A stretch of DNA of 64,000 bases from Pseudomonas sp. PA27(2017) (GTDB taxonomy: Bacteria; Pseudomonadota; Gammaproteobacteria; Pseudomonadales; Pseudomonadaceae). Location of the stretch: NCBI RefSeq assembly GCF_001945445.1, contig NZ_MSXW01000005.1, positions 1 through 64,000 of the forward strand. Direction: 5' to 3'. This document shows positions 34,172-45,012 of this stretch, piece after piece. Position numbers and translations under genes: made by a program. The notes under the pieces are model-generated. The model was not told where the DNA came from, made no database searches, and saw only the letters and a program-made list of their open reading frames with translations. Positions within the stretch are counted from its first letter, which is position 1. Each line of letters opens with the position of its first letter.

Positions 34172-35772
34172 GAGTAAAGAAAACTGTCGCCATCGGCTTC
34201 ATCGGCGCCACCCTGGATCGGGTCGGCAAGGGCGCCAATCGCTGGAACAAGTGGCGCCCGAGTATCGGCCTGTGCCAGCAGGCGGATTTGCTGATCGATC
34301 GCCTGGAACTGATTCACGGCGTCGATGCGCGCGACATCAGCCTGGCCGAGCGCATTCGCGCCGACATCGAGCAGATCTCCCCGGAAACCGAGGTGCGCCT
34401 GCAACCGATGCACCTGCGCAACCCCTGGGATTTCGAAGAGGTGTATGGCGCGCTGCATGATTTCACCAGCGGCTATGCCTTCGATACCGAGCGTGAGGAC
34501 TACCTGGTGCACATCACCACCGGGACCCACGTGGCGCAGATCTGCTGGTTCCTGCTCACCGAGGCGCGCTACCTGCCGGCGCGGTTGGTGCAGACCTCGC
34601 CGGCGCGCAAGCGTGATGAACAGGCGCAGGTCACCGGTACCCATGCGCTGATTGACCTCGACCTGTCGCGGTACGACCGTATCGCCACGCGTTTCCAGCA
34701 CGAGCGGCTGGAAGGGTTGGCGTTTCTCAAGTCGGGCATCGCCACGCGCAACGCGGCATTCAACCGCTCCATCGAGCAGATCGAGCGGGTTGCCGTGCGT
34801 TCCTCGGCACCGATGCTGCTGATCGGCCCGACCGGTGCGGGCAAGTCGTTTCTGGCCCGGCGCGTCTACGAGCTCAAACGTAGTCGCCATCTGGTCGATG
34901 GCCGTTTCGTCGAGGTCAACTGCGCGACCCTGCGCGGCGACGGCGCCATGTCGGCGTTGTTCGGTCATACCAAGGGTGCCTTCACTGGTGCCCAGAACGC
35001 CCGCGATGGCCTGCTGCGCGCCGCCGATGGCGGCATGTTGTTTCTCGACGAGATCGGCGAACTGGGCCTGGACGAGCAGGCCATGCTGCTCAAGGCCGTC
35101 GAGGAAAAACGCTTCTTTCCCATGGGCGCGGACAAGGAGGTGAGCAGCGATTTCCTGCTGATCGCCGGCACCCATCGCGACTTGCGCGCACGGGTCGCCG
35201 AAGGGCTGTTTCGTGAAGACCTCTATGCGCGCATCAATCTGTGGACTTTCGAGCTGCCGGGGCTGGCCGGGCGCCGCGAAGACATCGAGCCGAACATCGA
35301 CTTCGAGCTCGAGCGCCATGCGCGCGAACAGGGGCGAATGGTGCGCTTCAACCTGGAGGCGCGGCGCCGCTACCTGGCCTTCGCCAGCTCCGGCGAAGCC
35401 GCCTGGCAGGGCAACTTCCGCGAGCTGTCGGCCTCGATCACGCGCATGGCGACCCTGGCCGACAGCGGCCGCATCGACGAGGCCCAGGTACAGGAAGAGA
35501 TCGAGCGGCTGCGGCGTGCCTGGGGCGTTCTGGGCGCGGAGGATGACCTGTCGACTCTGCTGGGCGAGGCCGCAGGTGATACCGACCTGTTCGACCGTCT
35601 GCAATTGCAGGCGGTGATCGATATCTGTCGGCAGACAGGTAGCCTGTCAGAGGCTGGCAGGCGTTTGTTCGATATCAGCCGCCAGGCCAAGGCGCAGCCC
35701 AACGATGCGGATCGCCTGCGCAAGTACCTGGCGCGCTTCGGCTTGAGCTGGCAGTCCATCCGGGAGGAGTGA
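34168..35772 (+). CDS. rtcR: RtcR, sigma-54-dependent activator of RNA repair genes
   Basis: RtcR activates the rtc operon when it senses RNA ends produced by damage through its N-terminal CARF-like domain. The 534-residue protein has that domain at about 1-180 (KKTVAIGFIGATLDRVGKG, VHITTGTHVAQICWFLL), then an AAA+ domain with Walker A GPTGAGKSFLARR, the sigma-54 contact loop KGAFTGAQ and Walker B GGMLFLDEIGEL, and a C-terminal helix-turn-helix region. It is divergent from its target operon, where a -24/-12 promoter is visible. Its own ATG lacks a ribosome site and overlaps a tiny leader ORF. Confidence 0.95.
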   Translation: MRVKKTVAIGFIGATLDRVGKGANRWNKWRPSIGLCQQADLLIDRLELIHGVDARDISLAERIRADIEQISPETEVRLQPMHLRNPWDFEEVYGALHDFTSGYAFDTEREDYLVHITTGTHVAQICWFLLTEARYLPARLVQTSPARKRDEQAQVTGTHALIDLDLSRYDRIATRFQHERLEGLAFLKSGIATRNAAFNRSIEQIERVAVRSSAPMLLIGPTGAGKSFLARRVYELKRSRHLVDGRFVEVNCATLRGDGAMSALFGHTKGAFTGAQNARDGLLRAADGGMLFLDEIGELGLDEQAMLLKAVEEKRFFPMGADKEVSSDFLLIAGTHRDLRARVAEGLFREDLYARINLWTFELPGLAGRREDIEPNIDFELERHAREQGRMVRFNLEARRRYLAFASSGEAAWQGNFRELSASITRMATLADSGRIDEAQVQEEIERLRRAWGVLGAEDDLSTLLGEAAGDTDLFDRLQLQAVIDICRQTGSLSEAGRRLFDISRQAKAQPNDADRLRKYLARFGLSWQSIREE

Positions 35773-35916
35773 TTTTATGGTGCGCGATGAGGCTGATTTG
35801 GTGCGTTGTTTTGGTTTGTGAAAGCCCTGCTTTTGCGAAGCTATTTACAATAAAGCACCAAAAAGTTTCATAAAGGCGTCATTTTGCCCTTTTTAAGGGC
35901 ATGGCGTTCTTGTTAG

Positions 35917-37302
<1,386 letters not shown>

Positions 37303-37488
37303 CCGCCATACGCGCAGTGGGGCAACCCCGCTGCGCCGCCAACCCCAGCCATCTTGCCGACGGCTGGTCGGCGAGATGCGCTCATTGTCACGACTCGTAC
37401 ATACAAGGTGCCGACAATGCCCTCCCGTCGCGGCGCAGGATGGCGCCGCGCTTGTTGGCAACATCACTGGAACAACAAGAGTCGTGTC

Positions 37489-37953
37489 ATGAAACAGATC
37501 CCAGGAATGCTCGAAGGCGCCATGGCGGTTCGCTTCTACCAGAGCGTGCAGGGGCCTTTCCCCATCGAAATCGGTGCCGCGGTGCCAGGCACGAGCATGT
37601 CCGCCATCGTCAAACCGACGGCCAGCCCCATCACCCTGGATGCGGCCTGCGAGGAAGACCTCGGCCTGTCGCTGCTCGAGGCCGAGGCCACCGGCCTGGC
37701 TGCCGAGAAGGTCTGCGACCAGCTCAACGCTTTCTACGCCGGGCGCCGGGTCAATTGCAGCTGCGCGGCGGAAGTCGAGGCGGTCATCGGGCTATTCCAG
37801 GCCGCTGGTGTGGAGCCGGAGTTCTCGCTGTCGACCCTCGACGCCGCGGCGCTGTACCTGCCCGACGCCCCGCCGGGCGACCAGTACCCGGAAAGCGTCG
37901 CCCGCGATCTGTTCGTGTTGGCCAAGCCGTTCGAGATGTGGCGTTTGCGCTGA
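37489..37953 (+). CDS. hypothetical protein
   Basis: The 154-residue product starts MKQIPGMLEGAMAVRFYQSV and has no signal peptide or membrane helix. It has three Cys (one in ACEEDLG, two in NCSCAAE) and an acidic composition with EFSLSTLDAAALYLPDAP. I do not recognise a family. AAGAG lies before the start; the frame is open further upstream but without a site. It follows gdhA by 186 bases on the same strand, probably as a separate gene. Confidence 0.65.
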   Translation: MKQIPGMLEGAMAVRFYQSVQGPFPIEIGAAVPGTSMSAIVKPTASPITLDAACEEDLGLSLLEAEATGLAAEKVCDQLNAFYAGRRVNCSCAAEVEAVIGLFQAAGVEPEFSLSTLDAAALYLPDAPPGDQYPESVARDLFVLAKPFEMWRLR

Positions 37954-38056
37954 TCCGCTGATGACGCTGCTTTTCCTTCCTGGCTACCGCTACGCCTGCT
38001 CTGGATTCGGTGCAGGCGTTTATTTTTCATGTGCTGGCTTCTCTCGCTGGATTGTT

Positions 38057-38075
38057 GCGCCTTAGAATCATTCTC
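38057..38075 (+). promoter_or_regulatory. probable Fur box upstream of piuC
   Basis: TTAGAATCATTCTC fits the right half of the Fur consensus well (AATCATTCTC against AATCATTATC), 27 bases before the start codon. The left half is weaker. Confidence 0.5.
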
Positions 38076-38101
38076 TACTAGGCGTTCGCGAGAGTCCGTT
38101 C

Positions 38102-38782
38102 ATGATGTTGACCATCCCCAATGTGCTGGCGCCCGAGCAGCTGCGCCAGTGCCGTGTCGCGCTGGAGCAGGGCGCCTGGCAGGATGGTCGCGGCACGGCC
38201 GGGCATGTCGCCCAGCGCGCCAAGGACAACCAGCAACTGGCCCAGGATGATCCGCTGGCGATACAAATCGGCGACTTCATCGTCGATTGCCTGGGTGCCA
38301 ACCCGCGCTTCGTCGCCGCTGCGCTGCCGCTCAAGGTGTTGCCACCGCGTTTCAACCGCTACGCTGGCGGCGGCACCTATGGCAGCCATGTGGACAACGC
38401 CATCTTCAGCGTGCCAGGCACGCCGCACCGGGTGCGCAGCGACCTGTCGGCCACCCTGTTCTTCAGCGAGCCGGATGAATACGACGGCGGCGAGCTGGTG
38501 ATCGAGGACACCTACGGCAGTCACAGCGTCAAGCTGCCTGCCGGGCACCTGGTGCTGTATCCCGGCACCAGCCTGCACCGGGTGATGCCGGTGACCCGTG
38601 GCGTACGCTTTGCCTCGTTCTTCTGGATCCAGAGCCTGGTGCGCGAGGATGGCCAGCGCAGCATGCTGTTCGAGCTGGATCAGGCCATCCAGGGCATCAG
38701 CCAGCAGTTGCCGGAAAGCCCCGAGGTGGTTCGCCTGACCGGCGTGTACCACAACCTGTTGCGGCACTGGGCGAACACCTGA
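38102..38782 (+). CDS. piuC: PiuC, PKHD-type Fe(II)/2-oxoglutarate dioxygenase
   Basis: This 226-residue protein is an iron- and 2-oxoglutarate-dependent hydroxylase of the family linked to siderophore uptake. The HxD pair is in [11 protein letters not shown], the distal His in LHRVMPV, and the 2-oxoglutarate Arg in [11 protein letters not shown]. The N terminus [13 protein letters not shown] is typical. GAGAG stands seven bases before the first of two adjacent ATGs. A Fur-like box lies just upstream. The next gene starts two bases after its stop. Its substrate in this system is not established. Confidence 0.92.
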   Translation: MMLTIPNVLAPEQLRQCRVALEQGAWQDGRGTAGHVAQRAKDNQQLAQDDPLAIQIGDFIVDCLGANPRFVAAALPLKVLPPRFNRYAGGGTYGSHVDNAIFSVPGTPHRVRSDLSATLFFSEPDEYDGGELVIEDTYGSHSVKLPAGHLVLYPGTSLHRVMPVTRGVRFASFFWIQSLVREDGQRSMLFELDQAIQGISQQLPESPEVVRLTGVYHNLLRHWANT

Positions 38783-38784
38783 GC

Positions 38785-39879
38785 ATGGAAAAGCTGCAGC
38801 AGATTCCCCCGAGCATCGCTTCGGTCAGTGATTACCAACCCTACGCCCAGGCGCGCATGAGCGAGCCGGCCTGGGCCTACGTCAACGGTGGCGTGGCCGA
38901 TGAGCTGACTCTGCAGGCCAACCTGGAGGCGTTCCAGCGCCTGCGTTTGCGCAGCCGAATATTGCGCGACCTGAGCGGTGGGCACACGCGCCGGGAATTG
39001 TTCGGGGTGACCCACGATTTTCCGATTCTGCTGGCGCCGGTGGCCTTTCAGAAGCTCGCCCACCCGGACGGCGAACTGGCCACGGTGATGGCCGCCGCCG
39101 CTCTGCAGGCCGGGATGATCGTCAGCACCCAGGCCAGCACGAGCCTCGAGGACATCGCCGCTGCGGCCAGCAACCCGCTGTGGTTCCAGTTGTACATCCA
39201 GCCCGATCGTGCCTTCACCGAAGCCTTGGTACGGCGCGCCGAAGCGGCCGGCTATCGCGCGTTGGTACTGACCGTGGATGCGCCGGTCAATGGCGTGCGC
39301 AACCGCGAGCAACGTGCCGGCTTCGTGCTGCCGGCCGACGTGCAGGCGGTCAATCTGCAGGGCATGCGCGCGCCCGTCGCGCAGCCGGCGGCAAGCAATG
39401 GCGCCCTGCTGCTGGGCGGTAGCCTGCTCGCCGCGGCGCCAACCTGGGCGGACATTCGCTGGCTGCGCTCGATCACCCGCTTGCCGTTGTTGCTCAAGGG
39501 CGTGACCGACGTGGAGGACGCCCGCGAGGCGCTGGAGCAGGGCGCGGACGGGCTGATCGTATCCAACCACGGTGGCCGTACGCTCGACGGCATGGCGGCC
39601 AGCCTCGACTGCCTGGAGCCGATTGCCGATGCGCTGCAGGGTCGCCTGCCGCTTTTGTTCGACGGTGGCATTCGTCGCGGCACCGACGTTCTCAAGGCCC
39701 TCGCCCTTGGCGCCGACGCGGTGCTGATCGGCAGGCCTTACATCCATGGGCTGGCGGCAGCTGGCGCGGCGGGGGTGGCGCATGTCATTCAACTGCTGCG
39801 CGCCGAGCTGGAAGTGGCGATGGCCCTGACCGGATGCCGCGACCTGGCGGCCATCGACAAGCGCGTGCTGGCCCGCTGA
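38785..39879 (+). CDS. FMN-dependent alpha-hydroxy-acid oxidase/dehydrogenase
   Basis: The 364-residue protein is a complete TIM-barrel flavoenzyme of the lactate/glycolate/mandelate oxidising family. It has YVNGGVADELTL, PILLAPVAFQKL, STQASTSLEDI, WFQLYIQPD, LTVDAPVNGVRNRE and the active-site SNHGGRTLDG with the catalytic His, then FDGGIRRGTDVLKALALGADAV. Its preferred hydroxy acid cannot be read. It is coupled to piuC (two-base gap) and lies before piuA, an insertion not present in the P. aeruginosa piu cluster as I remember it. It might act on a hydroxy-acid (siderophore-derived) metabolite. Confidence 0.9.
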   Translation: MEKLQQIPPSIASVSDYQPYAQARMSEPAWAYVNGGVADELTLQANLEAFQRLRLRSRILRDLSGGHTRRELFGVTHDFPILLAPVAFQKLAHPDGELATVMAAAALQAGMIVSTQASTSLEDIAAAASNPLWFQLYIQPDRAFTEALVRRAEAAGYRALVLTVDAPVNGVRNREQRAGFVLPADVQAVNLQGMRAPVAQPAASNGALLLGGSLLAAAPTWADIRWLRSITRLPLLLKGVTDVEDAREALEQGADGLIVSNHGGRTLDGMAASLDCLEPIADALQGRLPLLFDGGIRRGTDVLKALALGADAVLIGRPYIHGLAAAGAAGVAHVIQLLRAELEVAMALTGCRDLAAIDKRVLAR

Positions 39880-39974
39880 TCGCGGGGCATTTCATTCGAA
39901 GAGATTGGTGCTGGAGCAGGCCGGTCGAAACACGGTCGCTATACATACGGATCCGAATGATTATTGTTGTTGCA

Positions 39975-39993
39975 TGATAATAATTATCAATTA
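39975..39993 (+). promoter_or_regulatory. Fur box upstream of piuA
   Basis: GATAATAATTATCAATTAT matches the Fur consensus as overlapping GATAAT-type hexamers, 30 bases before the piuA start. Confidence 0.75.
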
Positions 39994-40022
39994 TTCTTCC
40001 CGGCTTTCTGGGGAGACACATC

Positions 40023-42245
40023 ATGCAACACACAAGAAAAACGCTGACCCGCCGTCCACAACCCTGCCTGCTCGCTTCTGCCATCGGCTTCGCCCTGGCC
40101 TCCTGTGCCTGCAGCGCCCTGGCCGCCGAAACCGTTACCAAGGCCGGCTCGCTGGAACTGGGCGATGTCCGGATCCAGGCCCAGGAAGCGGAAAGCTCCA
40201 AGGTCGAGCAATCCGCCTCCGCGAAGATCAACACGCCGCTGCTGGATACCCCGCAGACCATCACCGTGGTGCCGAAGAAAGTCATCGAGGAACAGCAGGC
40301 CCTGAGCCTGCGACAGGTGCTGTCCAACGTATCGGGTATCACCTTCAACGCCGGCGAGGGCGGCGGTGGTTCGGGCGACAGCATCAACATCCGCGGCTTC
40401 AGTGCCAATGCCAACATGCAGATCGACGGCCTGCGTGACAGCGCCCAGACCAGCCGTACCGACACGTTCAACATCGATCAGGTCGAGGTCATCAAAGGGC
40501 CGAACTCGGTATTCGGTGGCGCCGGCACCACTGGCGGCAGCATCAACGTGATCAGCAAGCAGCCGCAGGAGCGCGCCTTCACCCGCATCGGCGGCAGCGT
40601 CGGTACCGACAACTACTACCGCATGACCCTGGACACCAACCAGCCGCTCGACGGTGTGGGCACCGACAGCGCCGTGCGCCTGAACCTGATGGGCCACCAG
40701 AACGACGTCGCCGGTCGCGACGAGATCGATCGCGAGCGCTGGGGGATCGCCCCGTCGCTGCGCCTGGGCTTCAGCGAGGCGACCCGGCTGACTCTCAGCC
40801 TGCACCATCAGCAAGACGACAACCTGCCCGATTACGGCGTGCCGGCCCTGGATGGCAAGCGCCTGGCCGGTGTCGATCGCGAGGCCTACTTCGGCTGGAA
40901 GAACCTCGACAAGGAAGAGATCGAGCAGAGCGCATTCACCGCCAACTTCGAGCACGATTTCAACGACAGCCTGAGCATCCAGAACCTGACCCGCTACAGC
41001 CTGGTCAACCGCGACACCACGGTTTCCGCCTCCCACGTCAACACCACCGGTGTGCCGGCCGGCAGCTATCGCCCGGCGGGCCCGCAGGGTTACGGCCGTG
41101 ACGCCGAGACCGAGATGTGGATCAACCAGACCAACCTCAAGGCCGCCTTCGACACCTTCGGGCTGGCCCACAACCTGGTGGTCGGCGCGGAGATCTCCCG
41201 CGAGACCCTCGACCTGCGCACCTACAGTTACAACCTGACGAGCGCGGCGCCTTATCCGATTTTCGATCTCGGCAACCCACCTGGTCACTGGGCCGGCGCC
41301 ACCAACAAGGCGAACAGCGGCTATACCGAGACCAAGCTGGTCGATAAGGCCATCTACCTGTTCGACACCATCGCGCTCAACGAGCAATGGGACATCAACG
41401 GCGGCGTGCGGGTGGACTGGATGGACGGCCAGGCGCGGGCTTTCGACGCCACTCACCAGCCGACCACGCGCTTCGATTTCAATGATCGCAAGGCCAGCAG
41501 CCGTCTCGGTCTGGTCTACAAACCGGTGGAAAACGGCCGCTTCTACGTCGCCTGGGGCAACTCCTTCAACCCGTCGGCCGAAAACCTGGCCTCGTCGGGC
41601 GGTGGCCTGACCATCGCTACCGCCAACCTCGACCCCGAGAAGAACGAAACCTGGGAACTGGGCACCAAGTGGGAGCTGTTCGAGCGCCGCGTGGAGCTGG
41701 ACGCCGCGGTGTTCCGTGTGGAGAAGAGCAACGCACGTGAAACCATGTCCGACGGCTCCACGCAACTGGCCGGCAAGCAGCGTGTCGACGGCTTCGAGTT
41801 GGGCCTGACCGGCCACGTGACCGAGCAATGGGACGTGTTCGCCAACTACACCTTCCTTGATGGCGAAACCCTCGAGGCCGCCGACACGCCTGCCGGTGCC
41901 GCGCGTGAAGGCCAGGCGCTGGGCAACACGCCGCCGCGCTCCTTCAACCTGTGGACCACCTACGAGCTGCCGGCGGGCTGGAGCATCGGCTACGGCGCTC
42001 GCTATGTCAGCGAGCGCAACGTGACGTCCAGCACTCGCGCCAAGCTGGACGACTACTGGCTGCACAACGCCATGGTCGGCTACAAGGTCAACGAGAACCT
42101 CGACCTGCAGCTCAACGTGAACAACCTGTTCGATGAGGATTATGTCGAGCGCGTGCGTCAGCAGGCCGGTGCCGCGGCACGCTCGTCGGCCATCGAGTAT
42201 GGCGATGGCCGTTCGGCGCTGCTGTCGGCGACCTACAGCTTCTGA
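40023..42245 (+). CDS. piuA: TonB-dependent catecholate-type siderophore receptor PiuA
   Basis: The 740-residue outer-membrane receptor takes up ferric siderophores with energy from TonB-ExbBD. A signal peptide ends near ALAAE (about residue 37). The plug has DTPQTITVVPKKVIEEQ, LRQVLSNVSGITFN, INIRGFSANANMQIDGLRD and EVIKGPNSVFGG; a 22-strand barrel follows and ends in ATYSF with a terminal Phe. The setting beside piuC and piuB and the Fur box support PiuA, the receptor known in P. aeruginosa for uptake of catechol-type conjugates. The assignment to PiuA rather than another Fiu-like receptor is moderately sure. Confidence 0.88.
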   Translation: MQHTRKTLTRRPQPCLLASAIGFALASCACSALAAETVTKAGSLELGDVRIQAQEAESSKVEQSASAKINTPLLDTPQTITVVPKKVIEEQQALSLRQVLSNVSGITFNAGEGGGGSGDSINIRGFSANANMQIDGLRDSAQTSRTDTFNIDQVEVIKGPNSVFGGAGTTGGSINVISKQPQERAFTRIGGSVGTDNYYRMTLDTNQPLDGVGTDSAVRLNLMGHQNDVAGRDEIDRERWGIAPSLRLGFSEATRLTLSLHHQQDDNLPDYGVPALDGKRLAGVDREAYFGWKNLDKEEIEQSAFTANFEHDFNDSLSIQNLTRYSLVNRDTTVSASHVNTTGVPAGSYRPAGPQGYGRDAETEMWINQTNLKAAFDTFGLAHNLVVGAEISRETLDLRTYSYNLTSAAPYPIFDLGNPPGHWAGATNKANSGYTETKLVDKAIYLFDTIALNEQWDINGGVRVDWMDGQARAFDATHQPTTRFDFNDRKASSRLGLVYKPVENGRFYVAWGNSFNPSAENLASSGGGLTIATANLDPEKNETWELGTKWELFERRVELDAAVFRVEKSNARETMSDGSTQLAGKQRVDGFELGLTGHVTEQWDVFANYTFLDGETLEAADTPAGAAREGQALGNTPPRSFNLWTTYELPAGWSIGYGARYVSERNVTSSTRAKLDDYWLHNAMVGYKVNENLDLQLNVNNLFDEDYVERVRQQAGAAARSSAIEYGDGRSALLSATYSF

Positions 42246-42258
42246 CCGGCGCCGCCGA

Positions 42259-42292
42259 GCCCCGTCGACGCCTGGCGTCGACGGGGCTTTTG
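42259..42292 (+). terminator. terminator of piuA
   Basis: A long stem, GCCCCGTCGACGCC/GGCGTCGACGGGGC, is followed by TTTTG, just after the piuA stop codon. It suggests piuB has its own promoter. Confidence 0.9.
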
Positions 42293-42394
42293 CCTGTGTG
42301 GCGGTCGGCTGGTTGTAAAAGGCGAGTAAATATCGAGCATTTCGAATGCTTCTCATCTAGAGTCGCGCGGCTTTCAGTCGTGTCCATCTGCTGA

Positions 42395-44926
42395 GTGTTA
42401 ATCGTGTTCAAGAAAGTCTTGTTCCAACTGCACTGGTTTTTCGGCATCACCGCCGGGCTGGTGCTGGCCCTGATGGGCGTGACCGGCGCGCTGTACAGCT
42501 TTCAGGAAGAGATCCTGCTGGCGATCAACCCCGAGATGGCGGTGAACGCTCAGGCGGGTGAAGTGCTGCCACCGGGCGAAATGGTCGAGCGCTTGCAGGC
42601 TCAGGGGCTCAGCGTATCCGGGCTCTACGTGGACACCGAGGGCGGCCAACCGACGCGGGTGTTCCTGACCCCGCCGCCCGGCGAGCGGCGGGGCGGCATA
42701 CGCTTCGTCGACCCTTACAGCGCCCAATCCCTGGGTGAGCCGCGGGGCCTGCAGTTCTTCGGCCTGATGTTGCAGCTGCATCGCTTTCTCGCCATGGGCC
42801 AGAGCGGCCGGCAGATTACCGGCGCCTGCACCATCGCCCTGGTGTTCTTCTGCCTGTCCGGGCTTTACCTGCGCTGGCCGCGCAAGGTGTGGAGTTGGCG
42901 CGCCTGGCTGACGTTCGATTGGGCCAAGAAGGGCCGCGCCTTCAATTGGGACTTGCACGCGGTGGTCGGCACCTGGTGCCTGCCACTGTACCTGTGTGCG
43001 GCGCTGACCGGGCTGTATTGGTCCTACGACTGGTACCGCAGTGGTCTGGAAAGCCTGCTCAGCGACAAACCCCGGGTTGCTGGCGAAGAGCGCGGTCGCC
43101 GCGGGCCACCACCCGAAGGGCAAGCAATGCCGCCGGTGAACTACGCAAACCTCTGGCAGGGCATCCAGCGTACGGCCGGGGACCGGCTTGGCGTTTACAG
43201 CCTGCAGTTGCCCAATGCGGCCGGCCAGCCGGCGCGGGTATTCTTCATGCTGCGCGACGCCGAGCACACCCGCGCCTTCGACCAGATGCAGCTCGACCCG
43301 CTGACCGGCGAGGCGAAACAGGTCGAGCGTTACGCTGACAAGTCGTTCAAGGCGCGGTTGCTGGCCAGTGTTTACGCCTTGCATACCGGCGAATATTTCG
43401 GCATGACCGGGCGCATCCTGATGATGGTCGCCAGCATGCTGATGCCGCTGTTCTTCGTCACCGGCCTGCTGCTGTACCTGGACCGTCGCCGCAAGAAGCG
43501 CGCAGCGCTGGCTGCTCGACAGGCACTTGTAGGGGGCGAGGGCGGGGAGCCCTGGCTGGTGGGCTTCGCCAGCCAGAGCGGTTTTGCCGAACAATTGGCC
43601 TGGCAAACCGCCGGGCAGTTGCAGGCCGCCGGCATGGCGGTGGAAGTGCAGCCGCTGGCGCGTATCGACACCGCCAGGCTCAGCGCCACACCCCGCGCTT
43701 TGCTGGTGCTCAGCACCTTTGGCGACGGCGAGGCGCCGGACAGCGCCCGCGGTGCAGAGCGTCAGTGGCTGACGGCAACGCTGGATCTGCCTGGCCTGCG
43801 CTATGCGGTGCTGGCCCTGGGGGATCACCAGTACACGCAGTTCTGCGGCTTCGCCCGGCGCCTCGACGACTGGCTGGCCAGCCGCGGTGCGCAGCGCCTG
43901 GGCGAGCGTATCGAGGTGGATGGTGACGATCAGCAGGCGCTACAGCATTGGCAGCGGCAGCTAGCCGAGCTGACCGGCGTGCAGCCTCTGGCCGTGCAGC
44001 AGGTGCCGTTCGATGGCTGGGGGCTGCGTGAGCGTATCTGCCTGAACCCGGGCAGCCAGGGCGCGGGAACCTGGCTGGTTGGCTTGCAGCCGCCGGCCGG
44101 TGCCCAGTGGCAGGCGGGCGATATCTTGGAAATCCTCCCGCGCAACGGTGAAGCGCAGGTGCAGTGCTGGTTGCAAGCCCACGGTTTGCAGGCGCTGGCG
44201 TCCGTCGTCATCGAACCGCTGGGCCATACGCTGGCTGAGGCATTGGCCGCTCGCCAGTTGCCGTACAGCGTCAGTCATCTGGTCGGCCTGCATGCTCAGG
44301 CGCTGCTCGAGGCGCTGGTGCCTCTGCCGAGCCGCGAATACTCGATTGCCTCGCTGCGCGAAGATGGCGTGCTGGAGCTGATCGTGCGTCAGCAGTACCT
44401 GGCCAATGGCGAACTGGGCGCCGGTTCCGGCTGGCTGACCGAGCACCTGCCGATGGGCGCGCAGTTGCTGGCGCGGGTACGCCGTAACAGTGGTTTCCAT
44501 GCCCCTGAAGATGATCGCCCGCTGATCCTGATCGGCAATGGCACCGGGCTCGCTGGCCTGCGCAGCCTGCTCAAGGCGCGCATCGCCGCCGGGCACGCGC
44601 GCAACTGGCTGTTGTTCGGCGAGCGCAATGCCGAGCATGACTTCTACTGCCGTGACGAGTTGCAGGCCTGGTTCGAAGGCGGGCAGTTGCAGCGACTGGA
44701 TCTGGCCTTTTCACGCGACCAGGCTCAGCGGCTCTATGTGCAGGATCGCCTGCGCGAGGCGGCCGATGAACTGCGGGCGTGGATTGCAGGTGGTGCCGCC
44801 GTCTACGTATGCGGCAGTTTGCAGGGAATGGCCGGTGGCGTGGACCGAGTGCTGCGAGAGGTACTGAGTGACGATGCCGTCGACGAGTTGCTCGAGCAGG
44901 GCCGCTATCGGCGCGATGTCTATTAA
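42395..44926 (+). CDS. piuB: PiuB-like PepSY membrane oxidoreductase with flavodoxin and ferredoxin-reductase domains
   Basis: This 843-residue protein is a predicted inner-membrane reductase. PepSY-type helices come first (LHWFFGITAGLVLALMGVTGALYSFQ, then HRFLAMGQSGRQITGACTIALVFFC, HAVVGTWCLPLYLCAALTGLYWSYD and MVASMLMPLFFVTGLLLYL). A flavodoxin domain follows at about 385-520 (LVGFASQSGFAEQLAW, LSTFGDGEAPDSA, LALGDHQYTQFCGF), then a FAD/NADP reductase part (PSREYSIAS, LIGNGTGLAGLRSLL, LFGERNAEHDFYC, VYVCGSLQGMA). Electrons could pass from NADPH to periplasmic ferric siderophore. It starts with GTG at 42395 or GTG at 42404; both lack a strong site. Confidence 0.88.
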   Translation: MLIVFKKVLFQLHWFFGITAGLVLALMGVTGALYSFQEEILLAINPEMAVNAQAGEVLPPGEMVERLQAQGLSVSGLYVDTEGGQPTRVFLTPPPGERRGGIRFVDPYSAQSLGEPRGLQFFGLMLQLHRFLAMGQSGRQITGACTIALVFFCLSGLYLRWPRKVWSWRAWLTFDWAKKGRAFNWDLHAVVGTWCLPLYLCAALTGLYWSYDWYRSGLESLLSDKPRVAGEERGRRGPPPEGQAMPPVNYANLWQGIQRTAGDRLGVYSLQLPNAAGQPARVFFMLRDAEHTRAFDQMQLDPLTGEAKQVERYADKSFKARLLASVYALHTGEYFGMTGRILMMVASMLMPLFFVTGLLLYLDRRRKKRAALAARQALVGGEGGEPWLVGFASQSGFAEQLAWQTAGQLQAAGMAVEVQPLARIDTARLSATPRALLVLSTFGDGEAPDSARGAERQWLTATLDLPGLRYAVLALGDHQYTQFCGFARRLDDWLASRGAQRLGERIEVDGDDQQALQHWQRQLAELTGVQPLAVQQVPFDGWGLRERICLNPGSQGAGTWLVGLQPPAGAQWQAGDILEILPRNGEAQVQCWLQAHGLQALASVVIEPLGHTLAEALAARQLPYSVSHLVGLHAQALLEALVPLPSREYSIASLREDGVLELIVRQQYLANGELGAGSGWLTEHLPMGAQLLARVRRNSGFHAPEDDRPLILIGNGTGLAGLRSLLKARIAAGHARNWLLFGERNAEHDFYCRDELQAWFEGGQLQRLDLAFSRDQAQRLYVQDRLREAADELRAWIAGGAAVYVCGSLQGMAGGVDRVLREVLSDDAVDELLEQGRYRRDVY

Positions 44927-44970
44927 GGCTTAGGCCGACAGTTGTCGGCGCTAATGCCCGGAACGAAGGG

Positions 44971-45004
44971 GCCGTCACGGGGCCTGCGATGGCTCCGTGA
45001 CGGC
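44971..45004. terminator. shared terminator between piuB and the second receptor gene
   Basis: The stem GCCGTCACGG/CCGTGACGGC lies between the two convergent genes, eight bases from the stop of the minus-strand receptor gene. Confidence 0.75.
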
Positions 45005-45012
45005 ACCTTAGG

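Noticed and set aside
39987..42356. A 789-codon minus-strand frame opposite piuA
   Set aside because: It is antisense to a clear TonB receptor, has no family features and begins in a terminator region.
42320..42370. A Fur box before piuB
   Set aside because: ATGCTTCTCAT-like sequence is present but matches fewer than half of the consensus positions, so I do not list it.
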